Positions 1 to 11,146 of a stretch of DNA of 64,000 nt are shown one piece after another. Source of the DNA: Brachionus manjavacas. Lineage: Eukaryota; Rotifera; Eurotatoria; Ploima; Brachionidae. Every line of letters starts with the position of its first letter. The stretch's first letter is position 1. The stretch is taken from positions 2,587,501 to 2,651,500 of the forward strand of contig JAHQIY010000005.1 of the NCBI GenBank assembly GCA_019054805.1, read 5' to 3'. Under the pieces are notes generated by a model. It was not told the origin of the DNA. It searched no databases and was given only the letters and a program-made list of their open reading frames with translations. The position numbers and the translations under genes were made by a program.

Positions 1-327
1 TTTTTACAGCAATTTAGCTTTAAAAAAACCGAATTATAAATTTTAGCTTCACAATTTGATATAAAATGAAAGAAATCTAAAATTTTTTAATTTGATGTCT
101 AAAAATTACGACTAATTATTAATTAATTATCTAAGAAAATAATCTCAAATTTCATGTTAAAAACATAAGATGTTAAAAACATGGCTCAAAGATTGTGTCT
201 GACCAGCTGATCTGACCAGATTCTGACCAGATTCTGACAAGAGATTTTGCATTATTTTTAGAAAAAATGGTATTTTTTCAACAAAACTAATTAATTTCAA
301 ATTGTAATAAAGAAAAAATTGTGTTAC

Positions 328-3300
328 TTTATCAATTAATTCATTAATAATTCCATTCCATTTTCCATTAACCAAAGTTCCATGTACACCATCCGCCACT
401 GGCTTTATTGTATAATTAAATCCACATATTTTCGATATTTTTACAAGTAAATCAACACAGTAACCTTGATATTTTTCATTTCCTATTAAAGTTTCATTAT
501 TTTCGGGAATTTTCATCATAACATATGGTGCTTCCTATGACAGTCAGTAAATAATATAAAAAATTAAATAAGTATTAATTAATTTTTCAAACTATTTTTG
601 TTGTAACAATTAAATTGCGATTTAATTTGTTCAAAATGTTATCCTTTTCTTTGGCATAACTTCTGACAACACTAATAGGCTTAGAGCTTGCATCTTTCCA
701 AAATCCTATTAGTTCGACTCCGTACTTTGTTCTATCTACTATAGATAGAGTTACATTTTTTCTATATCCGGTATTTTTATCAAATTCGATATTGCCACTT
801 AATCCATTCAATTTCATGCTCTTAAAATGTTCGAGCATTTGTTGTCCATACGACCATTGCTTTTCAGAATCGCACGAAATAGATGGTGATTCTGGTAGAA
901 AGTCTACTAATTTTTTTTGTTCTATTGTTTGCGCTACGAGTTTTATGGCATCATGTATAAAAATAGCAGAACTCTAAACAAATAGAATTTTAATCTATAT
1001 TCATCTACTGTGATGTTCCATTTTTTTTTAAATTAACCAATTTTTTTTTTTTAATCAACCAATTTTTTTTAGGCAAATTAATTTAAATTTTCCAAATTTT
1101 ACGCAAAATTAGAGAAATTTTCAACGTAAATAAGCTTATGAAGGCGGTCTACTAGGAGGTCGCCTATGATAGCACATTGCCCTATACAAGGAAAATTACA
1201 GAAATAGAAGAATTTAGAAGATTTAAGAATCAATAGACATTATTTATAGTACAAAACTAAGAACAAATTTTTTTGTTAAATTAAAATTTTTATGTGGTAA
1301 AAACTTGATGACCGGTCATGAAAGCATCGTTGCGTATATATTTTTTTAAATCAATTTCTATTTAAATAAAAAAGACGTAAAGTTCTTAAATTTTTGTTTT
1401 TACAACAATTTACTTAAAATATTGAAAATTATTCTAATTTTACGTAAATTTTTGAAAAAACCAAAAATCGGAATACCACTGTGTCTAGTAAATAATAATT
1501 ACTGGCATGTATTTAAGCAATTTTTTTTGAGAAACCAAATTTTTTAAGTTAAACTCAGCGAAAACATTTCTAACATTTAGATCATTCGGTTCGAACATTT
1601 GAAAAGCGGTCACATTAGCAGATGGTGTGTAATCAAATGCTGCAAGATCCAAGCTAGTGAACAAAAAATGAAAATAAGTTGTCATTAAACCAGCATCCTC
1701 AGCCTAAAAATTAATTAAGCTTTAAATTCTCTTTTTTTCTTTTAAAACTTACAATTTCAAGAAATTTGTTCAAATATTGGGTTGAAACATCTACTAAAAC
1801 ATGAGATGATCCGCTTAATTTTAGATCGCTAATCAAATCGAACCAGAGCGATGGGTCTGTACTCAATTGCTTAACAATTACTCGAAATTTGTTGCTTAAA
1901 GTATTTTGATTAGAAAATCCACTCGCAACACTTAAATTATTTGGGATTTTGAGAAAATCATCAAGTCTCTTTAAACCTGATGATTCTTGGAATAAAATAG
2001 TTACATATTCCCATTTATAAAGTTCTATTAAATCTATATAAGCTTTAATTAGCTTGTTTGCTGGCGGGTGGATATTTATTTTATCTGATCTTGACCAAAG
2101 GTTGTCATTTTTTTGATTCATACTCGACAAAACTGAGTACTCGTGACTCAATGTGTTCCATTTGACTTCAATATAAGGTATTTTAAGCGAATTGACTATA
2201 GATTCAATTATTTTAAATGCAGGATTTTCTCCAATGGCAATTACTGCTATCCGACCTTCTTCTATGTCATTACATACTAAAATTAAATTAAATTTTTTAG
2301 GGCATTCTAAAAAATGTGATTGAATTTTTTACATGTCTGAGCCAATTTGTAAGCTTTACTCTTGTCTACTTTGTGAGAAGTGAAGTCTAACTGAAATTTT
2401 GACTGACGGTAAATACGATTCACCGAATCAACTGAATAAGATATAAGGTCTTCACTATTTTCCGATAAATCATCATAGAAAACACCTTTAAAATTCACAA
2501 TTATATTAAAAAAGTCAATTGATTAATTAAAAATGTTAATTAGTTTTTTTCTTTCGATTTGTTTTAAATAGATTTAATGAGTAATCAAATGAGAAGGAAT
2601 TAAATGTAAATTTTTTAAGCGAATTTTGCTAAATTTATTTTTTAGATTGTTTAAGTCCATTTTAGAGAAGATTTTAATCCAAGATTTAAATTTTTTATGT
2701 AATATTTTTGAATTTAAAGATTGATAGTGCCTCAAAAAGTAGTAGCGAATCCACAAAAATAATTTTGTTTTTTTCATTTATTTTAAAAGTTTTTTCAAAA
2801 AAAATAAGATCACTTTTCACGTAAAAAAATCAAAAGAAAATATTCAGCTAATGTCATCGCCATTCGTTTGCCAAACTAGAAATTTAAAAAAACGTATCTA
2901 AATTTTTCCTAGATCTTCTAATGGAATTGACAAAGAGTTGGTTAACAAATCTATACCTGAACAAATGAAAAGCCATTTAGCAAGGCAAGAGAAAAAAAAG
3001 TTATACTCACTGTCAAACCCAAAAATGACTCAAAACTTGGGTGTCTTTGTTACAAATGATTTAAAGTAGAACAAACAATGTTCTGTGGGAGCTATAAAAG
3101 CTAACATTTAAAATATATGGAATCGCATTAAGAACCTGAACTTTATACTCATTTGAAGTATGCAATAGACACCTGGAGTTCCAAATTTAAGAATAGATAA
3201 GTTCAAAGAAAAGAGACAAAGCTGATAAATTATATTAGAAAAAACCTTATGAAGATAAATTTTAATATCTAATATCATCAAAATCACATAATTCTTAAAA

Positions 3301-3933
3301 ATCGTTGATTAAGGGAGACTTAATTCGAGTGTAAAATTATTAATGGTTTTGAAAAATTATCTTTAATAAATGGTATCAACTTTGGTATTAATGTAAAAAA
3401 TCTAAGAAGAACACATGACAAGACTGATCTAGAAAATAAATCGGAGAGGCTCTTTTAGACATTATCTTTTAATTAATCGTTATGCAAACTCTTGGAACAG
3501 CTTGTCATTGTCACAAAAACAAAAAATATTTTCAAAGCAGTTATTGAAAGAGAAGTCTTTGGAATTTTGGGCAGCAATGTCTGTCAAAGCCTGACATTAA
3601 TTTACTCTAAGGCTAAACGCCTTTGAGTGTTAGCGTGGATAGAAATATCTATACTGCAGATACTAAAACTATTGATAAAAATTAAAAGATTTAATAATTT
3701 GAAATTAAAAATTTAAATTTTTAAAGAAAAAATCTTTTTTTAATTCTCTTGGGTTCAATAATTTGATTTGAAAACAATGGTTTATGAGAAATAATACTTA
3801 AGAAATTAATTTTTTTTGATTGAAAAAAAACACATTTAATAAACTTACTTATTTTAAAAATTTTTTGCTCTCTTCGATTGACGACCAAATTAGGAAATAA
3901 AAATAACCAGAGTAAACAAAAACACAAGGTCAT
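328..3933 (-). CDS. kainate-type ionotropic glutamate receptor, copy A (5' part, runs off window)
   Basis: Subunit of a glutamate-gated cation channel of the plasma membrane. Exons on the minus strand: 3849-3933, 2333-2485, 1753-2276, 1503-1703, 593-973, 328-534; all junctions are GT..AG and in phase, giving 517 codons. The start at 3933 gives a signal peptide (MTLCFCLLWLFLF), followed by the amino-terminal domain (VFYDD, LCNDIEEGRIAV, ANVTAFQMFEP) and the start of ligand-binding lobe S1 (EAPYV, GYCVDLL, GKWNG). Exon 2 is 153 nt, as in copy B. Copy B has no intron where copy A has 1704-1752. After S1 residue K at 328 a possible donor (GTAACA) opens an intron; the rest of S1, the membrane segments and S2 must lie left of base 1, or the gene is broken there. 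The upstream in-frame ATG at 3987 is less likely than 3933 because the latter puts a signal peptide first. The family is sure; the exact agonist is not. Confidence 0.8.
2870..3660 (+). mobile_element. decayed LINE 3' end in intron 1 of receptor copy A
   Basis: Plus-strand reading in several frames gives pieces typical of the C-terminal part of CR1/Jockey-type LINE polymerases: LGVFVTNDLK, then a YAIDTWSSKF stretch matching the usual RPHLEYA..W block, then INGINFGINVKNLRRTHD. Frameshifts and stops are frequent, so this is an old relic. It partly explains why this intron (2486-3848) is about 1.36 kb while most introns here are about 50 nt. The ends are approximate. Confidence 0.6.
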
Positions 3934-5870
3934 TTGATCTGTGTAAAAGTCTAAATTTATTAAATAAATTGTCAGAAATATTTTCATTTAAGTAAAATAA
4001 TTGAGGAATTTAAATTATTGAATGAATGGAAAAATAAAAAAGAATTAATTTGCCATTAAAGTGATATTTCCCGTGTGTGTTATGTAAAAAAATTGTTGGA
4101 TGAAAAATGAAATTTTCATTAAATTTCTAAAAGACTTTATTTGAGTAGGAACTTGCTCAAAGATACATTAAAAAGCTAATTTTATCCATTTTTGTTAGAT
4201 TCAATTTAAAAAATATCTATCTTTTTCGATTAATTTTTCAATTTTAAGTTTTGACTCGAAGGCTTCTACAAAAATAGCGGAAATTTAATTAATTGTGCAA
4301 ACTAAAATTTTGAAGCGACTTTCGTCTAATTAATCGATTTTTGAATCAATTTCATTTCACTGCAAATGCTAAGTAATACCTTTTATTTTTTGACAAGTGC
4401 ATTGCAAATTATTCAAAAAATCTACCACTTCACATGATAGATTATCATTTTAAAAAAATTAGAAATATTTAGTACTCCTCAAGGAGTAAATTTTTTAATT
4501 TTGTCCAAATACTGTCTCATAAGTTTTCAGAGATATGCAAATACGGTCCTTCATCTTTGCTCTAAAAATTATCCACAAAAGATTTTACTACTTTAAAAAA
4601 AACGAAAACTATTAATTAAAACTTTGTTTTTTGTTACAATTTTGAACCCATTATATAATTAATAAAAGCCCTTTAGTTTTCACAAAGCATTTTAATCTAT
4701 TTTAGAATGCTGAAAAAATCATTTATTTAGAGATTTAAAATTTTGCACTAAATTAAATAACAAAATGAGTCAAAATTTTTGTCAAAAATATAAATGTAAG
4801 CTTTTTTATTCAATCAATTCGGGTAAAATATATAATTCTGATAGATTTAAAACTTTCAATTATTTTCCAGAAAAAAAATTATTTATAATTAAAAACCACT
4901 GGAATTAGTCAACATTAATTTACTGATAAAATAAATATCAATAAATAAAAATCAAAACTTAACCATTATTTTATCGTATTATGTAATTTAAAATTGTCCA
5001 AATATTTAAGTTTGATAAACAAATAATGATTATCATTTCAATAAAGTTTTCGTTTAATTCTAAATAAAAAAAATCAATATTAGTTTTAGTATCTTATTTT
5101 TAAAATACATATTATTTAAAATATGAAATTTGAATTTATGAACAATAATCGTATACCCTTGCAAAAAAGCGCCCTCATAAGATTCCATGTTTAGAAGCAT
5201 ACCAACAGCGGATTTGTTTTATCTGTTTGTTTACTTGTTTAAATGCTTAAATCTACAAATAATATGATTTAAATAAGGAAAATAAAAATATGTTTTAAAT
5301 ATGTCTTAATTCGGTCTCTAAAATTAGATACTCTAGTTTGCTTAAAAAAACAAACTCTATTAAATTTGTTTCATGTTAGTAATATAAAAAAATTTAATTA
5401 CGATAAGTCAATTATATTACACGAATTCCAAATTTAAGGAAGTTATTGAAATTTAATATCCTCTAGAAATAATTAAGGCTCGAAAAATTAGAGCAGTTTG
5501 ACTAAATTCTCAGTAAGACAATACAAGGCTCTCTTTTCAATCAATTTTTATCAAAATTTTTATTAATCAATTAGGAAACTTTTTATCTTTATTGTTTTTT
5601 TTTGCCATCACAATTAGGAAATCTTTGTTTATCATCAAAAATCGCAAAAGAAATTTTGCAACATTTTTTCTTTCATTTTTTCACTAGAAAATAATTGCCA
5701 TCTTAAATTCAAATAATTGCATTCCATTGATTATTTTATCGATTTATTTTAAAATGTTCAGAATTTTACTCATTAAATTTTGAAATTATCTTAGATTTTT
5801 AAAAATTGTGCTGTTAATTTTTGTGAGATTTAAACATATTCAAATATTTCTCTAAAGTCACTTGATTTTA
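3934..5870. other. intergenic, AT-rich; no gene seen
   Basis: This is the space upstream of receptor copy A; its promoter should be in the first few hundred bases. I see no coding potential. At about 5150-5180 there is one copy of a motif (CCCTTGCAAAAAAGCGCCC) resembling the terminal inverted repeat of the small element at 59728-59942. Confidence 0.5.
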
Positions 5871-5879
5871 TATCTAATG

Positions 5880-6600
5880 AGACAGCTAAAGTGCATTATG
5901 TTGATGTAATCTACCTCGACTTTTCAAAGGCGTTAGCTAAAGTACCACATAAAAGATTGCTCAAGAAATTAGATACTTATGGAATTAAAAGGGTGCGTTT
6001 TTGAACTTGATTGAGGCGTTCACAACTAACAGTATGTAAAGAGCTGTACTAGGAGCCAACATTTAATACAACTTAATACATACAACTCAGATTGGGAGGA
6101 TGTAGATAGCAGGGTTAATGAAGGATCCGTTCTTGGACCTCTCTTATTTTTATTGTTCATTAATGACCTTCCAGATAAAGTATTCAATACTTTAAAATTA
6201 ATTGCCAAATAGCAAAATATTTGTAGTTTCTGATGATAATGTAGGAGCTGAATGTGGCTAAATGTAGAGTTGTGCATTTTGGTGATAAGCCGAATAATAA
6301 AAGCTATCGTATGTATGACAAGAATGGACTAATACATACTGTAGAAAAGAACGAATACGAGCGTGATATGAGCGTCAATGATGTGAGTTTGGTGATCTTA
6401 TAAAATAATGTATAATCCTTCGAAGAAAAGAAGAATTGGATTGGAACACCATACCAATAAGAAGGAGGTTAGAAGGCTCAGCTGGCGCAGTTTGAGGTCA
6501 TTACTCGAGAATTATCACACAAAATGCATATTCTGTTGCTGAACTTGCAAAAGAGATATAACTCTTTGTGCAATCAGCACTACTATTACTTCTACTAATT
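5880..6600 (+). mobile_element. LINE reverse-transcriptase relic
   Basis: Plus-strand translation in shifting frames gives reverse-transcriptase blocks: YLDFSKAL with KVPHKRLLKKL, then EGSVLGPLLFLLFINDLPD, then a KCRVVHFG block. Reading frames are broken repeatedly, so it is not active. It ends near 6575-6600 in ACT-rich repeats (actactattacttctact), like the 3' end of the larger LINE at 19420-19440, which suggests the same family. It lies between the two receptor genes. Confidence 0.7.
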
Positions 6601-6904
6601 TTCAAATATTATTAAACTATTTGATTTAAAAATATTAAAATTTCTTCTTTAATAAATCATAATTTTAAACTTAATTGTTATTTAAATCTAATTAGAATAA
6701 ATGAAAATAATAATTAGGCAATAATTTTTACCAAACAACTTTAAAATCAACACATTATAATCTAAATATTATATTATTATATATAATCACAGATAAAATT
6801 TAAAATTTATTTGTCTCATACCGTGATTAATGATTTGGAATACTAAAAAATTGAAATAATTAAAGATTTTGAAGACCATTTTATTAAAAAAATAAAAAAT
6901 GCTG
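6601..6904. other. short intergenic stretch, nothing seen
   Basis: AT-rich sequence between the LINE relic and the end of receptor copy B. It shows no coding potential or repeat structure that I can support. Confidence 0.5.
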
Positions 6905-6994
6905 TTTATTCACTAATATTAAAGATTAAAATAAAAAAATCAATTAGTTTTTAAACTTTATCGCAAATAAAACAAATTATTTTCTATTATTTCT

Positions 6995-7267
6995 TTATGA
7001 ATGATATATGCACCTAAGGTTTTTATCGTAGCCTAATTGTTTCATTTTAATTTGATCAACTTTTGTTAAATGTCGTTTGTATTGCTCGATTGGTGGCAAA
7101 TATGAATAGTCTGAATTATCTTCAAAAAAGTTTTCATATCGTTTGGGTTCTGTTATTTTTAATTCATTTTTTAAATCAAAGTTTTGTACATTTTGAGTTG
7201 TTTTTTTGGTTTTATGATGACACATTGCAAATTTAAATTCTTCAAGCATTTTATCTTTTAAACTTCT
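6995..7267 (-). other. possible alternative terminal exon 9b of receptor copy B
   Basis: A polypyrimidine tract and AAG acceptor precede a phase-0 open frame of 90 residues ([19 protein letters not shown] start). This resembles the membrane-proximal tail of kainate receptors (a MxEFKFA-like block). AATAAA lies on the minus strand at 6905-6910, suiting a transcript end. It could be an alternative last exon to 9a; no transcript evidence is available here. Confidence 0.55.
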
Positions 7268-10200
7268 CTTAAAAAAAAAAATTAGAAATTGTTAAACTTC
7301 AGTAATTCAAAAAAATATGTTAAAAAAAGTATTTCATTGTTAGTTAATGTTAGTCAAAAAGCGTTAGTTTATAGAAATCAAATCTCGTGATTACTTAAGA
7401 ATTTTGAACATTATTCAAATGCTGAGCATATCGGGTTACTGGACTAGAATCACTATCAATAAAAAATGGACTGGAAAGATAGTTATCAGACATGTTCTTT
7501 GATGATTTATGATTGAATTTTCGCGACTTATTTGCTTTTTTTACCAAAAAATTTTCAGTTTCCTCTTCATCAAATTGTGTATTAGAAATGTTTGATTTTA
7601 TATTTTTCACTTTATAAAAAGGATTTTCAAATTCTGCCTTAAAAAAATTTTCCATAGTTCGTCTAAAGCCATTATTACACTGCTTAGAAAAACTCAACTG
7701 TGAAACAATTGTAAAATTTAGGTAATAAAAATTAAAATTTTTTCAAATTTTACTTGATCATTTGATGTTTGTCGAGCTTTCCAGAGAAATTCCAAAATGG
7801 CCACCAAAAAACTAAGACATAAGCCAAGAGACAATACCAGAAATACACCGCCCACGTTTGCCAAACTTAATTCACTGGCTGAATCTTTTTTTTTGTCTTC
7901 CGAATTATCACATTTTTGATTCGGATCTTTTCCTTCCTTTTTCCACCACTTTATATACAGCTCCTGCAAGTCACCTTTTTCTTGCAGCTGAAGAATAGCA
8001 TTAGATATTTGATCTCTCCAAGGAGATCCAGGTGGAGTGCCAATTCCATATCCTTTCGTATCAATTAGTCCCCCTACTTGCATCAATTCGCAGTCACGTT
8101 GTCTTAAATAGTCATTAGTAGTCGATTCTACCAGATAGGCATAGCCGCCTTTTTTTACTCGCGCTATTCCTTCTTCCGGAGATGAGACAAATACGTCCGG
8201 ATTACTCTTCATGAAATTCCACATTCTTTCATAAGTTTGAATTTTTGATTCCTTTAGAAAAAAAAGAAAAATTATTTTAATTTTTTTTTTCATTGATTTA
8301 GACACCAATACTACAAAAGACATGCATTTAAGGAAGTTGAAGAAGTAATTAAGTGCTATGGGGGTTTAAATGGCCAAAAATACTCCAAAAAATTGTTGTG
8401 TAGAGCCTCCATTCAAACAACCATAGCGAATCTCAGTTTGTTTAGCCAAATCATCACTATTTTGAATCGGATAAATCAAACGGCGACTAGTAAGAAAAGC
8501 AGCCAGATTGGCAGTATAAGAAGATACCATTATAAGAGCAAAAAACCACCAAGCAGTCGTCAAAATTCGTGTACTACATGATTTTGTATGAATATCATTT
8601 CCTTTAATAATGCATGCAAGATTAAAATAAAACTAAGGCAATTGAAAACAAGGTAAATAGGAAAAATCAGGCTTAAAAGTCCTGATTACTTTAAAAAAAT
8701 TTTCCGTAGACCCACTACGAACCGAGCCATATTTGATCTCAGTTTGTTTACTCAAATCTTCAGCATTTTCAATTGGATTTTGCATACGCTGAACGGTAAG
8801 AAATGCAGCTAAATTAGCTGTGTATGATGAAATTAGTATAAGAGTGAAAAACGCCCACACACAGCTAATTAAGCGTACAGAGGGAGCTCGTGGGTTTATA
8901 TCAGTTCCTAGGAATTTTTTTTTTAATTTTTCAGAAATTTTATTTTTAAATTACCTTGTTGCATCAACGATCCTATTGTAAACCACAGACTATTCAAAAC
9001 TGTAAATTGATTAACTACTACACCCGAATCTTGGTTACAAGGATGTGGATTTTGCCATTCATATGGCGAAAAACGGGCCAGAACAAAAAGCATAAAGCTT
9101 ACAACTAAATGTTTGTAAATTTAATAAAAGCAATTTTTAATTTTCAAAAGTGTTAATAAAATTACTCAAATAAGCTGCGAGCATGTAAAGCCATATTTCA
9201 ATTGAAAGTGGGGACAAAAAGGAAAATAAATTTGGAGTGTTTTTTTTTGGTCTTTTGTATAAGATACTGATTCCCAAGTTTAAAAATGGCTTTGTAAAAT
9301 CAATCGCTTGCTCACGCTGATAAGTGATCGTCAAACCAGCTACTGCTAGATCAGCCTTTTTTTCAACTATTTCATTCACCATTCCATTCCATTTTCCATT
9401 AACCAACGCCCCATGAACATTGTCTTCAACTAGCCTTATCGTATAGTTGAAACCACAGATTGATGCTATTTTTTGCAATAAATCAATGCAATAGCCAATA
9501 TACTGATCGTTGCCGGTTAATGTCTCATTATTCTCTGGCTCCCTTCTAATAACATATGGTGCTTCCTAAGTAAAAAATTTAGAAGAAAAAATTTTTTTTA
9601 AAAATTCATACTAGCTTAGTGGTAATAATTAAATTTCTATTCAACTTGTCCATTACTTGATCCTTCTCTTTGGCATAGCTTCTTACGATTTCGATGGGGC
9701 TATCTGAATCAAAGTCCCTCCAAAAGCCCACTAAATCAACACCAGTTCTAGTCTTGTCCACAATAGCCAATGTTATATTTTTCCTATAGCCCGTATTTTC
9801 ATCAAATTCAACAGACCCACTTAAGCCAGTAAATTTCATTTTTCTTAAATGGCTCATAAACTCAGCTCCATATGTCCATGGAATTTCTGTGTCACACGAT
9901 GCTCTTGGATATTCGTCTATCACATCAACTAGATATTTTGTTTCTATAGTCTGCGCCAACAACTGAATAGCATCATACACCAACACAGCTTCACTCTTAA
10001 AACAAATATTTTAAAATTTAATTTTAAAGTTGTGCCTATTTTACCGGCATGTATTTGAACATTGGTTTATGGGAAACCATATTTTTAAGATTAAATTCAG
10101 CGAACAAACTACGAATTTGCAGATCGTTAGGTTCAAATATTTGCAGTGCAGTCACATTTGCGGAAGGAGTATATTCCAAATAGGCTAGATCCAAAGTGGT

Positions 10201-11146
10201 AAACATAAAGTGAAAATACGATGTTAAGAGACCGACTTCTTCGGACAATTCCAAAAATTTATTCAAATATCGCTTTTGGATATCAACAACAATGTGAGAT
10301 GAGCCACTTAACTTAATATCCTTAATTAGATATATCCACTCGCTGGTGTCTTTGCTCAATTGTCTGACTTGGACACGAAATTTTGGATTTATGTTATGAG
10401 ACTTTGCAGCACTATTCCTGTAATATTTTCTTAAGTTCAGCTTAACTAAGTCTTCTATTCGAGCAAGTCCTGTTGTTTCCTGGAAAAGTACTGTTATATG
10501 ATCCCATTTGTAAAAGTCGATTAAGTCTATAATTGCTTTAATTATTTTATTAGCCGGCGGATGGATGTTTATTAAATTTTCAACTTTTTTCGGCTCATCA
10601 TCCGCTTCGTTCAGCAAATTTTCAATGTTCTTGTATTCTTCATTTAGTTTATCCCATTTTATGGCAATGTACGGAATTTTTAGGGTGCTCGCTATCAAGT
10701 GAACAAGCGAAAATACAGGACTTTCGCCAATTGCCAAAACTGCAATCCGACCATCTTCTAACTCATCACAAACTTAAAAATAATATCAATAGTTATTTTA
10801 CTTTAATAGAAATGGGTTTTACGAATTTTTGTTATTTTGAAGCTCTCTGATTTTAGAGTTTTAGTGATCGAAAATTCAAATTGAAATGCCGAGTTTCTGA
10901 ATTGACGATTTATCGTATCAATCGAATATGATACTAAATCTTCTGCACTTTCATGATTTTCATCGTAAAAAACAGCTTTGAAATAAAAAAAATTATTTTG
11001 TTAAATAATATTTTTAGTAATTAAATTGTGTTTTCTTTTAATCAGTGTAAATAAATACCAATTTTGTAGAACTTTTGATCCCGTTTGGCATAACATTGAC
11101 TGGATGAAAAGAAGTAAAGAATCAAAAATTGAAAATAATACTTCAT
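6995..11146 (-). CDS. kainate-type ionotropic glutamate receptor, copy B (complete, alternatively spliced)
   Basis: Glutamate-gated cation channel subunit. Exons on minus: 11059-11146, 10823-10975, 10045-10772, 9612-9995, 9166-9565, 8955-9104, then 8690-8907 or 8384-8601, then 7754-8251, then 7395-7697 or 6995-7267. With 8690-8907 and 7395-7697 it gives 973 residues, about the usual kainate receptor length. In order: signal peptide ([14 protein letters not shown]), amino-terminal domain, S1 (EAPYV, GYCIDLL, ITYQRE with the ligand-binding Arg, IDFTKPF), M1, pore loop M2 with genomic CAA (Gln) at the Q/R site (GSLMQQG), M3 (SYTANLAAF), S2 (LVESTTN with the ligand-binding Glu, [12 protein letters not shown]) and M4 ([18 protein letters not shown]). 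In S1 the usual Pro of the APLxIT block is Gly (LAVAGLTIT). It lies head to tail with copy A. The family assignment is firm; kainate over AMPA type is judged from S1 and the pore. Confidence 0.9.
7395..7697 (-). other. terminal exon 9a of receptor copy B (cytoplasmic tail)
   Basis: Acceptor TTTCACAG, phase 0, in frame after the M4 exon; 100 residues then TAA. It encodes a basic then acidic cytoplasmic tail ([21 protein letters not shown]) ending [12 protein letters not shown]. It has its own stop, so exon 9b cannot follow it in the same protein. Confidence 0.7.
8384..8601 (-). other. exon 7b of receptor copy B (M3 exon, downstream version)
   Basis: 218 nt, exactly the length of 7a, 88 nt downstream of it, with the same entry phase (1) and exit phase (0). 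Acceptor TTAAAG, donor GTATTT. It encodes a second M3 ([19 protein letters not shown]) and S2 start (GGSTQQFF). By my count 39 of 72 residues match 7a, identical through [12 protein letters not shown]. It is fully open with no decay. Using both 7a and 7b would shift the frame, so only one can be used per transcript. Confidence 0.85.
8690..8907 (-). other. exon 7a of receptor copy B (M3 exon, upstream version)
   Basis: 218 nt, acceptor CCTAG, donor GTAATC; it enters in phase 1 and leaves in phase 0. It encodes the end of the pore loop region, all of M3 with [11 protein letters not shown], the M3-S2 linker and the start of S2 (SGSTENFFK). It joins exon 6 (QQ-G) and exon 8 ([11 protein letters not shown]) without breaking frame. 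Confidence 0.9.

Noticed and set aside
1..327. Next exon of receptor copy A
   Set aside because: The minus strand here has no stretch resembling the following S1 block; a tctgacca-type short repeat at about 200-240 is too small to classify.
2574..2777. Minus-strand frame MKKTKLFLWIRYYF as a possible first exon of receptor copy A
   Set aside because: It has no donor in phase 1 at the right place, while 3849-3933 gives a signal peptide, the right phase and similarity to copy B exon 1.
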